Positions 1-11,182 of a stretch of 22,368 nt of DNA are shown here, piece after piece. This stretch comes from Saccoglossus kowalevskii. Lineage: Eukaryota; Hemichordata; Enteropneusta; Harrimaniidae. Within the stretch, counting starts at the first letter, position 1; each line of letters begins with the position of its first letter. The translations under genes and the position numbers were made by a program. Under the pieces are notes generated by a model that did no database searches, had not been told where the DNA came from, and was given only the letters and a program-made list of their open reading frames with translations. Location: contig NW_003118435.1 in NCBI RefSeq assembly GCF_000003605.2, positions 183,707 through 206,074 of the forward strand. Direction: 5' to 3'.

Positions 1-75
1 GGGTGCAGTTCTTTTGGGTTTGGGGGTGCAAATGCCCATCTGGTATTTGAAGCATATAACCCACCTAATGACAAG
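1..75 (+). other. C-terminal end of ketosynthase (KS) domain
   Basis: The first codons read GCSSFGFGGANAHLVFE, the closing glycine-rich motif of beta-ketoacyl synthase domains in FAS and PKS proteins. The catalytic Cys and the two catalytic His residues lie upstream of the window and cannot be assessed. Confidence 0.92.
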
Positions 76-3000
76 AGACTGTCAAATACAAGAAAAATGG
101 AAATGAAAAGATCCATAGTTGAAGATGAAGTATCTTTACCAGTACTTCTGGTTCTTTCTTCTGCAACAAAAAAAGGCTTAGCGAATAGCGTGACAGACTG
201 GATTAGTTATTTGGAGAAAGAGATTGGACAAAACCACACCGATTTTATAAATGCTGCATTTACAACTAGTATGAAGTTACAACATCACTCATGTAGAATA
301 GCAATAATAGCAAGAACAAGAGAAGATGCCATTGTAGAACTAAAAAAACGACGAGATGGTAAACCATCACCTAATTGTGTTGAAGGCATTTCCAGTGATG
401 TCAGAACTCCAATAGTGTTTGTATTTTCCGGCATGGGTACTCAGTGGTGGGGAATGTCACGGCAGTTAATGAATTGTATTCCTCATTTTCGTGATACAAT
501 AAAGGTAAATGTGTAATAAATACTATATACTTATAAGGTTTTGGGCTCTTTGGGATTTCATTGTGTGTTCTAACAAAAACACGTATTTATGTATTTGCAG
601 AAAATAGACATGATTCTTCATAAATGTGGTGCTAAGTGGTCACTTGAACACTTGCTTATGCAAGAAACTGATCCAGATATCATATCCAGTACAGGTAAGG
701 TCATTGTTAACTTTTTGTACCAAGTGTAATAAAATATTCAATTACAACACTTGGTAATCTCCTAAAGTAAAACATAATAGTACAAAGACTAACTTAAACA
801 AACACACTAACTATTAGATGTAGTCACTCAACTCAGAACTAGCTCAACAACGTAATCTAGAAAAGAAATCTATGTTTATTAGTGGGTAATAATGTCTCAA
901 TTATAATCTGATCGGACATACTAACAGTACATCAAACAGTGTTTCTTGGTTTATAAGGTGGCAGGGTGGGTTAGCTGTCATTACTAAAGGCATATATGTA
1001 ATACTAAAACACTTCTGGAAACTTTTGTTATATAACTTTTGACCTAAAATACAGCACGTTGTAGTGATTCCAATAATCATAGACATTTTTCTATTTTTTT
1101 TACAGAAATTGCACAGCCTTCTATTTTCGCAGTACAAATTGGACTTGTTGAAATATGGCGATCTTGTGGCGTGAATCCACATGCTATTGTTGGTCATAGT
1201 GTTGGTGAAGTAGCAGCAGCTTACACAGCTGGCCTGCTAACACTAGAAGATGCTGTAGGTATAATTTATAATCGTGGGAAGCAATTGATGAAGACAAGTG
1301 GTTCTGGTACAATGCTAGCAGTACTACATTCCATTGAAGAAATAAAAGATCGATTAGCAAGCAGTAATCTCAATGATGAATTGGATATTGCTACCATAAA
1401 TAGTCCTTTGCAAATTGTGATTTCAGGTAAAACAAGTGCAATTGAGCAATTTAGTGAAGAATTGAAGGCAGACGGTATTAAAAGCATAAGTTTAAAGGTC
1501 AATAATGCGTTTCACAGTCATCAGCAAGACACCATCAAAATGACTTTTCTAAAGCAGTTGGAGTTTCTTTTTGAACACAAGAAAAGAGATGTTGCACTAA
1601 ATGCTCAATCTATTCCTATGCTATCAACAGTCACTAATCAATACATATCCTCTGAGAATACCATGGATCCCGAATACTGGTGGAAAAATGTACGACACCA
1701 AGTGAAGTTTAAGACAGCCATTGAAATACTATTGAATGAAGGATATACTGTTTTCCTTGAAATTGGACCTCATCCAGCATTAATACCTCCTATGAATGAA
1801 GTTGCACTAATGAAGAAGCCACAAGCTAGTAAGTTTTCTGTGACACATTCAATAAAAAGACCAAAAGATATACAGTTGTTAGCAGATGACATGATTCATT
1901 TGTGCCAGGCGCTAGGAAAACTCTTTGTTGATGGCTGCAAGGTAGATCTACAAGTATTATTTTTTACCAGAGAATGTGAACAGGTACACGTCCCAACTTA
2001 TCCATGGCAGCGAGTACATTGCACTGTTGAAACCAAAATCAATAGGAGTATTTACAGATTCCCCATGGAAAACCATGCTTTACTTGGCAAAGAACTAGAA
2101 GTATCTTCATTTTCCAACTCTCAGACCCATGTCTGGAATTCTGAGATTTCTCAAGTTGTTCTTCCATGGATGAATGATCATATTGCCCAAGGTAATGTTA
2201 TTTTGCCAGCAACTGCATATGTTGAAACTGCATTAGCAGCATCCAGGTCTATGACTACTGATGATACAGAGATACATCTGGAGAATTTAGCTTTCAAAAG
2301 ATTCCTATATGCACCAGCTACAAGTGCAATACTTGAAACTACATTGGAAAAAGACGGAGAGCTTTCAAGGTTTTCACTGAGAAGTAGAGATAAGAATAAG
2401 AATCAATGGACATTGCATGCAACAGGTGATATCAAATTGATGCTGGATAATTGTGATAGTAATTCACCCAACACTTGGCATCTTTCAAAGTGTGATTTTC
2501 AGCAAGTTAGATCCAGATGTCAACAGATGATTTCTCACGATGAATTCTATTTGAAAGCTGCTCAAAGTGGATTTAACTTGGGAGATTCTTTCCACTCTGT
2601 TAACAGCGTTCTACACAATGCTGATTTTTCAGAGGTACTGCTCTTTGCTGAGAGATCTGCAGCTGTAAAGAGAGAGGGTAAGAAGTACATATTCCATCCT
2701 GCCTACATGGATGCAGTATTTCAGACATTTGCAGTTATCCAACTGGCCAAAGATAAAAATGACGCAGATGATAATGGAATAACATTTGATCCAGTGTTTG
2801 GTGTACCACACTCAATTCGAGAGATGAAATTCAAGGGAATGGTACCTAATTCAATAATCTGTCACATTGAAGTAGATAAAAAAGACCAGGATGAATATGT
2901 TTGCAAAGCTGTAATGACTGATGCAATAAATGGCAAAGTGTTCTGCTTTATGAACCATTTGAAATTTGCAAAGATTTTAACTTCAACAGAACAGCTTCGG

Positions 3001-6000
3001 CTGTGGTCGGTATGCTGGCAGAAACTTTCTTCTACTGAAGTCACTCCTGTCAAACACATAAGAGAAGAAGGGCTCACAGAAAACCTACAATCCGATAAGG
3101 CAGCTATAGAAAATGTAACATTACCTCCCAATAATGAAGCAAAAGCTGTTCTGGTTGTCCCTGATCTGCAAGGTTTTTCCCAATGGTTGAAAGTTATGCT
3201 CAAGTCAAATAAAGTTAAAGTAAAGATTACTTCATCATACACTCCAGACAGAAAGGAATGGGACATTGAATTGAAGAAGGCCATTAATGTTTTTATGCCA
3301 ACTGATATTGTCATAACATCATCGCTGGATGTTAACCAAGATGTGAACTCACTAAATTCCTTCAGCAGTTTCACACGTACCCAGTCTGTTGGAGGATTGC
3401 TTGCTATAAAGGTATACAGTATGCTTAACCAACTTAAAGTATGGCCTATACCAACGTTGTGGTTGTTGACACGCTGTTCTCAAGCTGTTGTTGAATATGA
3501 AGAAACTATACCTTTAAATGTTGGAGTTCAAGCAGTAGGTATAACAATTATGCATGAGGATCCAGAGTTTCCAGTCAAAACAGTTGACCTTCCATTGCAC
3601 TACGATGCTTCGAAACTAGCAGAAGATGTATCAAATATAATCCAAAGACCAATACCTTTTGAAAATCAGATTGCTCTCAGACCTTTGAGAAGTACAGAAT
3701 TTGGGCACACACCTGAAACAGACATAGTGTATGACGTACATGCACCAAGACTGCTAGTTGAACCAAATTTAACTTTCACTGGTAGAGTAACAGTAGATAA
3801 ATGGAGGATGGAAATGAGTGATGCTCGATTCCAATTTAGACACGAATCAACCGCATTTGGTGATGTGCAGGCAGGCAAAGTCAAGATAAAAGTTGAAGCA
3901 TTTATGCCACTCATAGCCGATGATGAATCATCATTAGAAGGCAGTAGTTTTAGTGTATTCGCTGGAAAAATAACAAAGAAGGGCAAGAATGTATTAGCTC
4001 ATGTGTCTGACGAAAAAGTGATTGGCTTGGTAGACTGTTTGTCATCTACAATACTCATTAATGAGGATTACATTTGCAAGATACCAGACGGAATATCGTT
4101 TGTAGACGCTGTTCATATTGCTAGAAAACAACTGCTACCATACCTTGCATTGACGCATATTGCCCAAGTACATGAACAATCTACAATATTGATGTGTGTA
4201 AATGATGAGGTTGATGAGTATGAAACAGTAATAACAAAAATAGGGAAATTACTGGGTGTGCAAAGACTGACCAACATAAAGTTGGGAAGAGAAACAAGTG
4301 CCCTTGTGAATGGAGGTGAAAGTGTGCTTCCTATCAGTCAGGTTGACAATTTTGATCTTATAATTTTGAGACTAGGCGAGGATCTGAAGCAAGAGCAAAT
4401 TAGCCTGATATGTTCTAAATTGAATCCATTCGGAAAAATCCTTTTCTTCCATGAAAGAAATTTGGTAAAGTTTCCACCTAATATACAAGTACTGAGTCTA
4501 GATTTTGGAATGTTTCATAGTCGGGCACGAGGGCGTGTGATCTTTCAAGAAAAGATGCTAGAACTCATGCATTTTCTCCTTCGCCATGATGATGTATCAT
4601 CTAGATGCGAGTCAGAATCACCTACCAAGTTGTTATCTGAAGTTTCTGCATTAAGGAAAGTTGAGTTGAATATGACAGTTGTATCAGTTGATAAGGTTGA
4701 AATTCCTGTTTTGTTTGATATGGATGATGGTGATATCAGGTTCAATCCCAGAGCATCTTATTTGATTACGGGTGGAAACAAAGGTTTTGGATTAGAGATG
4801 GTGGAATGGCTTGCCAATAGTGGAGCTGGTTATATCATTACATTCTCAAGAAGTGCACCAGATGTAGAAGTTCTACACAAATTTGATATAATAAAGAAGA
4901 GAACAAATATCAATATACTACCAATGAGAGTTGATGTCACAAACAGACATTCACTAAAAAACGCCTTTGCCAAGATTAAAGAAAATGGAACAATACCAGC
5001 ATTGGAAGGAATATTCCATTGTGCAGTAGTTTTCCACGACAACCTACTCAAGGATATTACTGAGAAAGAGTGGAATTCAGTGATGGCGGCAAAAGCCTAT
5101 GGTGCTCTTCTTCTACATCAACTCATCAAGCAGTTTGAATTCCCAATCAAATATTTTGTCATGATATCATCAATTATTGCACTTATTGGAAACTCAGGCC
5201 AAGCTAGCTACTGTTCTGCAAACATGTTCTTAACTAGTCTGAGTCAGCTGAGAAAGAGTCAAGGTCTACCAGCCACTGTTCTGCATGCAGGGGTTATCAA
5301 TTCAACCGGGTTTGCTGCCAGAAAGGGGTATGTTGCTATATGGGATGCAAAAGGAGTGAAGAGTATGTCACCTGCACAACTCCTCTATGTCCTTGGTTGC
5401 ATGATCAAGTCAAAATGCACAGCGCTAGGAATTACATCCATGTACAATAAGAAGAAATACTACAATATGAATAAACACATGGTCACCAGTCACATGAAAG
5501 AGGATCCTGGTCTATTTTCTATCTTTAAAAAGCTAATCACAATTGAAGACAAATACTTAGAAGATTCTAATGATACTGTGGTGAACAAAATTCGTTCAGA
5601 AGATCTATCATCAGCCATCAGAATAATAGAAGAACATGTTTGTGATTATTTGAGACGAGTTCTTGGAATATCAGGGGAGGTGCAAACTGATGTTTCGCCT
5701 TTTACACTTGGTCTTGATTCTATGATGTCAGCAGAAATGAGTTCTGTATTAACAAATCTGTTTGGTGTCTTACTTCAGCCAGTTGAGCTTTTGAATGACC
5801 AAATTACAATAAATAGATTAAGTGAAGAAATTTATTATAAGGTGATTGAGAGCAGCAGCTCAGGAAATAATACGCAAGTGACAATTCAAGAACACAGTGT
5901 TCCCAAGCTGTTTGCAATTGATGGGCCACTTCAGAAATGTCATTCGCAGCTAGTATGTTTCCCACCTAATGGTGGAGGAACTTCCGTATTCAAGCATTGG

Positions 6001-6726
6001 TACCAATCATTGCATAAACATGGTATTCAGACAGTAGTTGTCCAGCCCCCAGGATGGGAGGGCCGAGAAAGCGAGAAACCTACAAAGCAGTTACAAAGTC
6101 TGGTTTCACTTATTGGTGATCAACTACAGCCAATACTCTTGACAGGGAAGCATATCTTTTATGGCCATAGTCTTGGAAGTTTGATTGCATTTGAAGTAGC
6201 ACACTACATATTTGCTAACTATGGTATGTGTCCAGTCCAGCTGTTTGTCGGTGGCTGGTATGCTCCATCAATGCCATATCCACATCCCAATGATTACAAT
6301 ATTCCATTCGCAGCTCTATACACCTCATCCAATATCTCAAACATGTTACGAGAATATGGAGCATTCAAATTCATAGATGATGCTGTATTAAACAACTCAG
6401 CTGTACTGGCAAGACTACTGCCATGTTTTGAAGCAGGACTGGAAATTTGCAAATTGTACAAATGTGCACACGTAACACAGCTGCCGTGTGATCTGACTGT
6501 TTTTGCAGGCAGTAAAGACGAGTTTATCAAGCCATACATGGTGGATGATTGGCAAAAAGAAATAAACCAAGAGTCAAAATTCAAGAAAATCACTCTCCCT
6601 GGGAAACATCACTTTCTTTTGACATCTACACCTAGGTTGCTCAAAGAGATATTTGAATGCAGTGGAAACATGAAACATAATGCTGCAGTTCAAAGTGGTC
6701 ATGAATCTGATCTGTTGTTATATTAG
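1..6726 (+). CDS. Animal FAS-like type I polyketide synthase, 3' part (KS end-AT-DH-KRs-ER-like-KR-ACP-TE)
   Basis: Spliced coding sequence join(<1..504, 601..694, 1106..6726), reading frame 1 at base 1, giving 2072 residues and a TAG stop. It would condense malonyl-type units on one ACP and process the chain in cis, probably in the cytosol. Domains (residues of this partial protein): KS C-terminus 1-25; AT about 135-500 (GHSVG Ser231, AFHS His336); DH about 520-790 (His558, Asp735, Gln739); KR structural half about 830-1078; ER-like about 1081-1390; KR about 1410-1610 (Lys1529, Ser1554/1555, Tyr1568, Asn1572); ACP Ser1738; TE (Ser1888, Asp2004, His2035). Splice junctions are GT-AG and keep the conserved AT reading intact across both introns. 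The start codon and nearly all of KS lie left of the window. Whether it makes a fatty acid or a polyketide is inferred from the ER-like domain. The family call is strong; no specific orthologue is claimed. Confidence 0.95.
505..600 (+). other. Intron 1 of the polyketide synthase gene
   Basis: A 96-bp GT-AG intron in phase 0. The donor is AAAG|GTAAAT and the acceptor TATTTGCAG|AAAATAGAC. Without removing it the frame hits TAA at 514-516; with it removed the AT domain continues with KIDMILHKCG, as expected for this family. Confidence 0.9.
695..1105 (+). other. Intron 2 of the polyketide synthase gene
   Basis: A 411-bp GT-AG intron in phase 1. The donor is ACAG|GTAAGG; the acceptor follows a T-rich tract (1086-1102) and ends TACAG|AAATTGCAC. 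The joined codon (G+AA) gives Glu and leads into IAQPSIFAVQIGLVEIW, the conserved approach to the AT nucleophile. This shows that the GTG at 1171 is internal and not a start. Confidence 0.92.
2065..2965 (+). other. Dehydratase (DH) domain, catalytic residues intact
   Basis: Removes water from the beta-hydroxyacyl-ACP. A double-hotdog DH is indicated by NHALLG at its start, the HxxxGxxxxP motif as HIAQGNVILP (His residue 558), and in the second half HPAYMDAVFQ with the catalytic Asp (735) and the partner Gln (739). Both catalytic residues are present, so activity is expected. Confidence 0.88.
3001..3740 (+). other. KR structural (pseudo-reductase) half-domain; no methyltransferase remnant seen
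   Basis: About 245 residues start at LWSVCWQK and include IPTLWLLTRCSQAV, which matches the LWLVTRGAQ-like strand of the non-catalytic KR half found before ER in FAS and reducing PKS proteins. No nucleotide-binding glycine motif is visible, as expected for this half. I see no SAM-binding motif and no obvious counterpart of the pseudo-methyltransferase that sits between DH and pseudo-KR in vertebrate FAS. Confidence 0.65.
3751..4650 (+). other. Degenerate enoyl-reductase-like (ER) domain
   Basis: By position (between the KR structural half and catalytic KR) and length (about 300 residues) this is the ER slot of a FAS-like protein. Weak family features remain, such as the beta-barrel start LTFTGRVTVDKW, a VKIKVEAF strand and GIVSF-like text at DGISFVDAVHIARKQ. 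The glycine-rich NADPH loop (usually like GGVGQAA) is not found: the corresponding stretch reads STILMCVNDEVDEYET. Enoyl reduction is therefore probably lost. A structural role in holding the KR is the likely reason for its retention. Confidence 0.7.
4741..5340 (+). other. Catalytic ketoreductase (KR) domain
   Basis: Reduces the beta-keto group with NADPH. The Rossmann motif is TGGNKGFGLE (from residue 1421). The catalytic set of the SDR family is complete: Lys 1529 in MAAKAYG, Ser 1554/1555 in MISSII, Tyr 1568 and Asn 1572 in ASYCSANMF. The VDVTN acidic segment that follows the second strand is also present. Activity is expected. Confidence 0.9.
5610..5850 (+). other. Acyl carrier protein (ACP) domain
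   Basis: A single ACP is marked by LGLDSMMSAEM, in which Ser 1738 is the phosphopantetheine attachment site. The flanking helices (EHVCDYLRRVLGI before, RLSEEIYYKV after) have the usual spacing for a carrier protein of about 75 residues. A Ser/Asn-rich linker of some 30 residues leads to the thioesterase. Confidence 0.92.
5940..6650 (+). other. C-terminal thioesterase, type II (GrsT/OLAH)-like
   Basis: An alpha/beta hydrolase that would release the finished chain by hydrolysis. Motifs are CFPPNGGGTSVF near the N-terminus (oxyanion region), VQPPGWEGRE, the nucleophile elbow GHSLG (Ser 1888), the acid in FAGSKDEF (Asp 2004) and the His in GKHHFLL (His 2035). The GHSLG elbow and PPGWEGR-like strand are typical of stand-alone type II thioesterases; animal FAS thioesterase usually has GYSYG. 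The resemblance is judged by eye. Confidence 0.85.
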
Positions 6727-7234
6727 GAGATAGAACATTTTGAAGTGTTGTCATGTACTTGTATTGATCTGTTTGTTGTTTACTGAGAGATTTTCACACT
6801 ATGCAATGATGATACGAATTGCTCTACCTGGTGGAAAACATAATATCACAAACTTCCAGCAAGTGTTAGATTATCTTATCTACTGATTTGGACCAGAAGC
6901 TTCAGCATCACTCGATATTCACTGCATAACAGTTATGTCAATCTTTTCTTATATATATGCTTAGCAGAGACTGAATACTAGCCACACTGTCATTGACAGT
7001 TTTTACTACAAAGTTTACAAACTGTGTTTGTTGCTATCATGGCCTGATATTCACTCTACAAGTGAAAAAATGGTTGAAGGAGATAGTCAGCGTGATAGTC
7101 TAGGTGTGTATTTCACACACACTAAGATTAGATTCGGATAATCTTGCCAATGTGCATTCAAACAAAAACCCATATTTATATTACAATGTCTTTATCGACC
7201 TTCTAGCAATGACTGAAAATTCAGTTTCAATAAA
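6727..7234 (+). terminator. 3' UTR and polyadenylation signal of the polyketide synthase gene
   Basis: Non-coding AT-rich sequence follows the TAG stop. The first canonical AATAAA is at 7229-7234, about 500 bp past the stop, followed by T-rich sequence suitable for cleavage. Another AATAAA lies far downstream at 9061-9066. The actual cleavage site is not visible. Confidence 0.55.
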
Positions 7235-8239
7235 TTGTTGAATTCAATTAAATTTCTCATCATGCAAACTCGGCTTATTTGCATTGTTAATAGAATCATC
7301 AGTAATGAGTGGCTGAACAACATTACCTTATTTTACTTTATTCTGCTATTAACCTATTACCAGGACTCTAGAGTTGTCAGTTGTTGAGTTTATTTTGTTT
7401 TTATGTATGACCTGGTTGATCACTCGTTCATCTGCAGCAATGTATTGTCACACAGACGGTATTGTGGACGATAACATCACTGCTCACAATATTGCATTCG
7501 ACTCCTGGTATACCATTATAAACAAGTTATGACATGACACGACACAGACTAAGTTCTTTTCATTGTATGTTTTTATATGAGTACATGTTCGGTTACACCT
7601 CATGACAATATTAACAAGAGATGAATGCACTTATTCAAAATGTTTGGCAGATTAAAAGCTCTGGCAATATTATATATATATACCACATTTTAAAAACCCT
7701 CAGATCTGTTTCCACAAATCATTGAACTTAGTGCATTTTCGCTACAAGATGTACAAGTTGAATCAATTTTGAATTAAAACTTGAAACGAATGCTTGTCAA
7801 TACGCGTGATGTATATTGTATTTGTCTTTGAACAGTATGGTCTTTGTAAATTTTATTTATAAATCATTAATTGATCATGGCATGATCTAATACTAATGTA
7901 TAGCCAGCAACGTATACCCAATTATTTTTTCTAAGTAATCAAAATCATTTGTGTTATTATGTAGATAACAGATAATTATATTATATTACAACTGCGTATG
8001 TAAACATTGTATCACATGTTATCGAGATTTCGCATTATTGTCATTTAACAGTATATTGTACAATCAACATCAGTGCAATGTTTTCGAAATTTCGCACTTC
8101 TTTACATTTAATATAACTACTATTTTGTTAACTGCCGTCATACTTCAGAATACATGTGTCTGAAATAGTCACAGAAGACTAAAAGTAGCATCCGTATATG
8201 GGTTATGTATAGACAACAGTAGATTTAGAATATTGGGAG

Positions 8240-8278
8240 GGCAGGTGTTTGACCGTAGATAACAAAAGGTCGCCTGCC
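8240..8278. repeat. Imperfect inverted repeat (hairpin)
   Basis: GGCAGGTGTTTGACC at 8240-8254 can pair with GGTCGCCTGCC at 8268-8278, with a bulge of unpaired T residues. It is GC-rich within an AT-rich region. No function is assigned. Confidence 0.5.
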
Positions 8279-8571
8279 GCATTACGTTTTTACAATTAAC
8301 TGAAACAATTTATTGTTTTGTGAATATGAAATCAAACCATATGTGCATTTACATTTCCAATTTTCCCACAGTGTTTTAGAAAAAAACATGTCTTGTATAA
8401 TCTCTTTTAATTTCTTGAGTTGAGGAACAATCACCAAAATAGTTGGTTAGTCTGATCTTTTGCACATAAAATCCGAATTTGTTTCATCAAAAACTAGACG
8501 TAATGTGACATTTTGTTTGTGTGGTTCAAAATTAAGGTTTATTTCCGTGAAAATTACAGAAAACAAATTTA

Positions 8572-8607
8572 ACCCAATTTGAGCGGAGGAAATTGCGCTC
8601 AATGGGT
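8572..8607. repeat. Inverted repeat able to form a 12-bp stem
   Basis: ACCCAATTTGAGCG (8572-8585) pairs with CGCTCAATGGGT (8596-8607), with a two-base bulge and a 10-base loop. Both strands would fold. It could be part of an old transposon end or simply chance. Confidence 0.5.
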
Positions 8608-11182
8608 CAATATGTATGACACATTGGTAGACTTAATTTCTCATGCAATGTTCAGTTTTAAGGAAGATCACTTACTGTATCCCACAATATTATTCTTACA
8701 AGCCTTTGTGTGTGTTGTGAACAATCACCATTAAGTTTCAACTATTGAATTCTAGACATAGGCTGATCTTCTCATCTCATGTAGCACATTAACTTCCATA
8801 CTACCACTATGTTCATGTTATTGTGATATGTACATTGTGTTGAAATCTTTATACATCATCTTTTTAAACTTGTCTAATCGGAAATACTGTTTCAGAACCT
8901 TGATTGAAAATATTGTATCATGATTGTAATTTTCACACATGAACTGAGTGTAATTGTTTACACAATTCGTGGTATGATTAGTATAAGTGACAGGAAATCA
9001 TTATGATTTTTCATTATTTTGACGCCGGTCAAACAGCGTTTTGAAAATGATCATCTTGAAAATAAAAGTTCGGCATTTTAAAAATGATGTATACTTGGTA
9101 TAATAATTTCCATATTCAAATTAACATGTAACAAAACAAAACATTTTTTTAACAAAAAATTGAATTTTATATGTTCAGAAAATGTCAATAATAATTGTAC
9201 AACGCATGCGTGTACTTCCGGTCGTTTCTGAATCTGCATCAACTTACGTAGTGAGTCGTAGTTATACTGATTTTAGTACATTTATGTCAATATTTGGCAC
9301 GTACAACACGTCTGGGAATGTCATTGGCATCCTATTAATTCAACTTATTTATAAATATATTGGACATGTCACAAACGATCACTGTTGTCATACACTGCTC
9401 GTTTGGTGACGAATAATTCCTGTTATCGATTCAAATGGTTTCTGACTGGATTAAAGGTCATTGTATTGTAACAACGTATACTGAATTGGTACCAATTGAT
9501 TTCATTTGGTCAAGAACTAAATACATGAAATCCATTGTAGATTATATAAATGTGACGCTAATCTCATTGTTATTGCTTTCTAATATGTTAATATGACAAT
9601 GCTTTTAATGACTTTCCATGCGACAAGTGTGCCACATATATGGTCTGTCGTCATGCAAATTGATATCATGAATTTAATTTCCCTGGGTAATATGAAATAT
9701 ATTAACCGGGAAAACCATTAGTATATTTTACAAAATTCGAATTTGTTTGTGAGGCAGATTTTAAAAGAAAAAATCCGTTATTGATTTATGTATAACATTA
9801 TGTATCATAGTCTTTAAATAATTAACGCATTCGCACGTGAATAAAACAATTGTTATATTTAGTCCATTGAGTTGAATGTATTATTAAACAGATTGAGCTT
9901 TAAAATGTATTAATGTTTATACGTCCTCAGCTTATGACACAAGTCATCTTGTTTCACGCCAAAAAATATGTAATGTTATTTGGTGTTTAATGAATTGATC
10001 ACTACCCAGCATCAATGAAGACAAAGTGCATGTAATATGACCATTGACATTATACACACAAGGTAAATACGAGTATTACTCACTGATGCAAACACAAACA
10101 GTTGAATGGCAATGTATGTAAACACTAAAGAATGATTTAGATACTGTATTCAAGTTTATAAAATTGTATTCAGTGTTAGAGTTGGTGGGTAAGTTGTGAT
10201 TTTATTCTGATACTGGTTTATGGAATTCTAGTATAGTCCCTTAACATATTTCAGATCTGGTTTCCCAGTATCAATGCAGTGGAGAGCGTGTTTACGTGGC
10301 AATTATGCTTATATAGCTTACAACTGAGGAATTGCAAAAATACGAAAGTTCAATGATACTTCACATAGTCTGGTATGTGCCTGTCCGTGATACGCTTGAG
10401 TATACCAGATCCTTTCCTCCATTGTGAAGAGTTTGTTGATTAATGACGTAGCCTACTTGAATTGAGAATATGTACATAGAAACAGATGCATTATGTGCCA
10501 AAATACAAAGTGTTTAATCAAGCGGTATATTTTAAGCTGTTGAGACAAAAACTATTCATAAATCAGCATCTGACCTGTGATTGAATGCAGTCATTAAATG
10601 TTAGTTGGAATTGCAAGGAATATAGCAGTGCGGTGTGTATCACGCACACTTTACGGTATCACCATATCGCCCTTGTTTTGGGCGGATTTGGAGGGGACTT
10701 CCAGGGCACAAGAGCTCATGAAATAACAATTACACAAACCAGATCTTCAAATCATGTCATAATACATGTATCTCGAATTTGTTATAAATAATAAACAGAG
10801 AATTAACACCAGACTTATAAATTGCGTTTGTCCATGGTGCGGCATAGTCTGTATAAAAAATGCCACTCCTGTCCCGTTTTTCACCCCCCTAACAGTAGAA
10901 GAAAATGACCAGTTCCTGGGAAGCCCGTCACCAGCCGGTCCGTAGACTGTTCTCCGAGTATTGCCTTGCTTACATCACGTCTTGTATGATTTGGTCTTTT
11001 TCAAAGGCTAAAGGTCGAGATATGCAAATTTATCGAATCGTATAGCAAATGTCCTGAAGTCTGTTTTCGGCAGTGAGGCGTTAAAACAAGCAGAGGAAAC
11101 TGGGGGTAATCAAGTGTAATGCAAGTGTACCAGTTACGAGTAACAAGAGTTAGTAAAATGATAATAAATAGAATAATATACC

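Larger units (their letters stand above)
412..1993 (+). other. Acyltransferase (AT) domain, likely malonyl-loading
   Basis: Loads the extender unit from acyl-CoA onto the ACP. The domain opens with VFVFSGMGTQWWGM in exon 1, continues through exon 2, and reaches the nucleophile motif GHSVGE (Ser residue 231) just after the start of exon 3. The NRGK arginine that normally grips the extender carboxylate is present, as is the catalytic His in NAFHSH (residue 336). The AFH form of that motif is usual in malonyl-specific ATs, while methylmalonyl-type ATs often have YASH; malonyl use is therefore an inference. The post-AT linker ends near PTYPWQR, the usual boundary before DH. Confidence 0.88.
7235..11182. 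other. Intergenic, AT-rich, no gene recognised
   Basis: About 3.9 kb without a credible open reading frame; the longest readings are 60-75 codons, with no family motifs and no splice context. It holds two imperfect inverted repeats (8240-8278, 8572-8607), a short TA run near 7667-7683 and a small CGCCC/GGGCG hairpin near 10668-10684. The stretch 10840-11000 is richer in GC than its surroundings, but I see nothing coding in it. Confidence 0.6.

Noticed and set aside
1171..1173. GTG as start of an 1851-residue synthase gene
   Set aside because: Conserved AT sequence continues upstream through two well-formed introns to base 1, so this codon is internal.
2862..3374. 170-codon minus-strand reading inside the synthase
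   Set aside because: It lies antisense to conserved coding sequence, has no motif, and is a shadow of the plus-strand frame.
1..6726. Synthase as bacterial contamination
   Set aside because: Two GT-AG introns, an AATAAA signal and FAS-like single-module domain order point to an animal gene.
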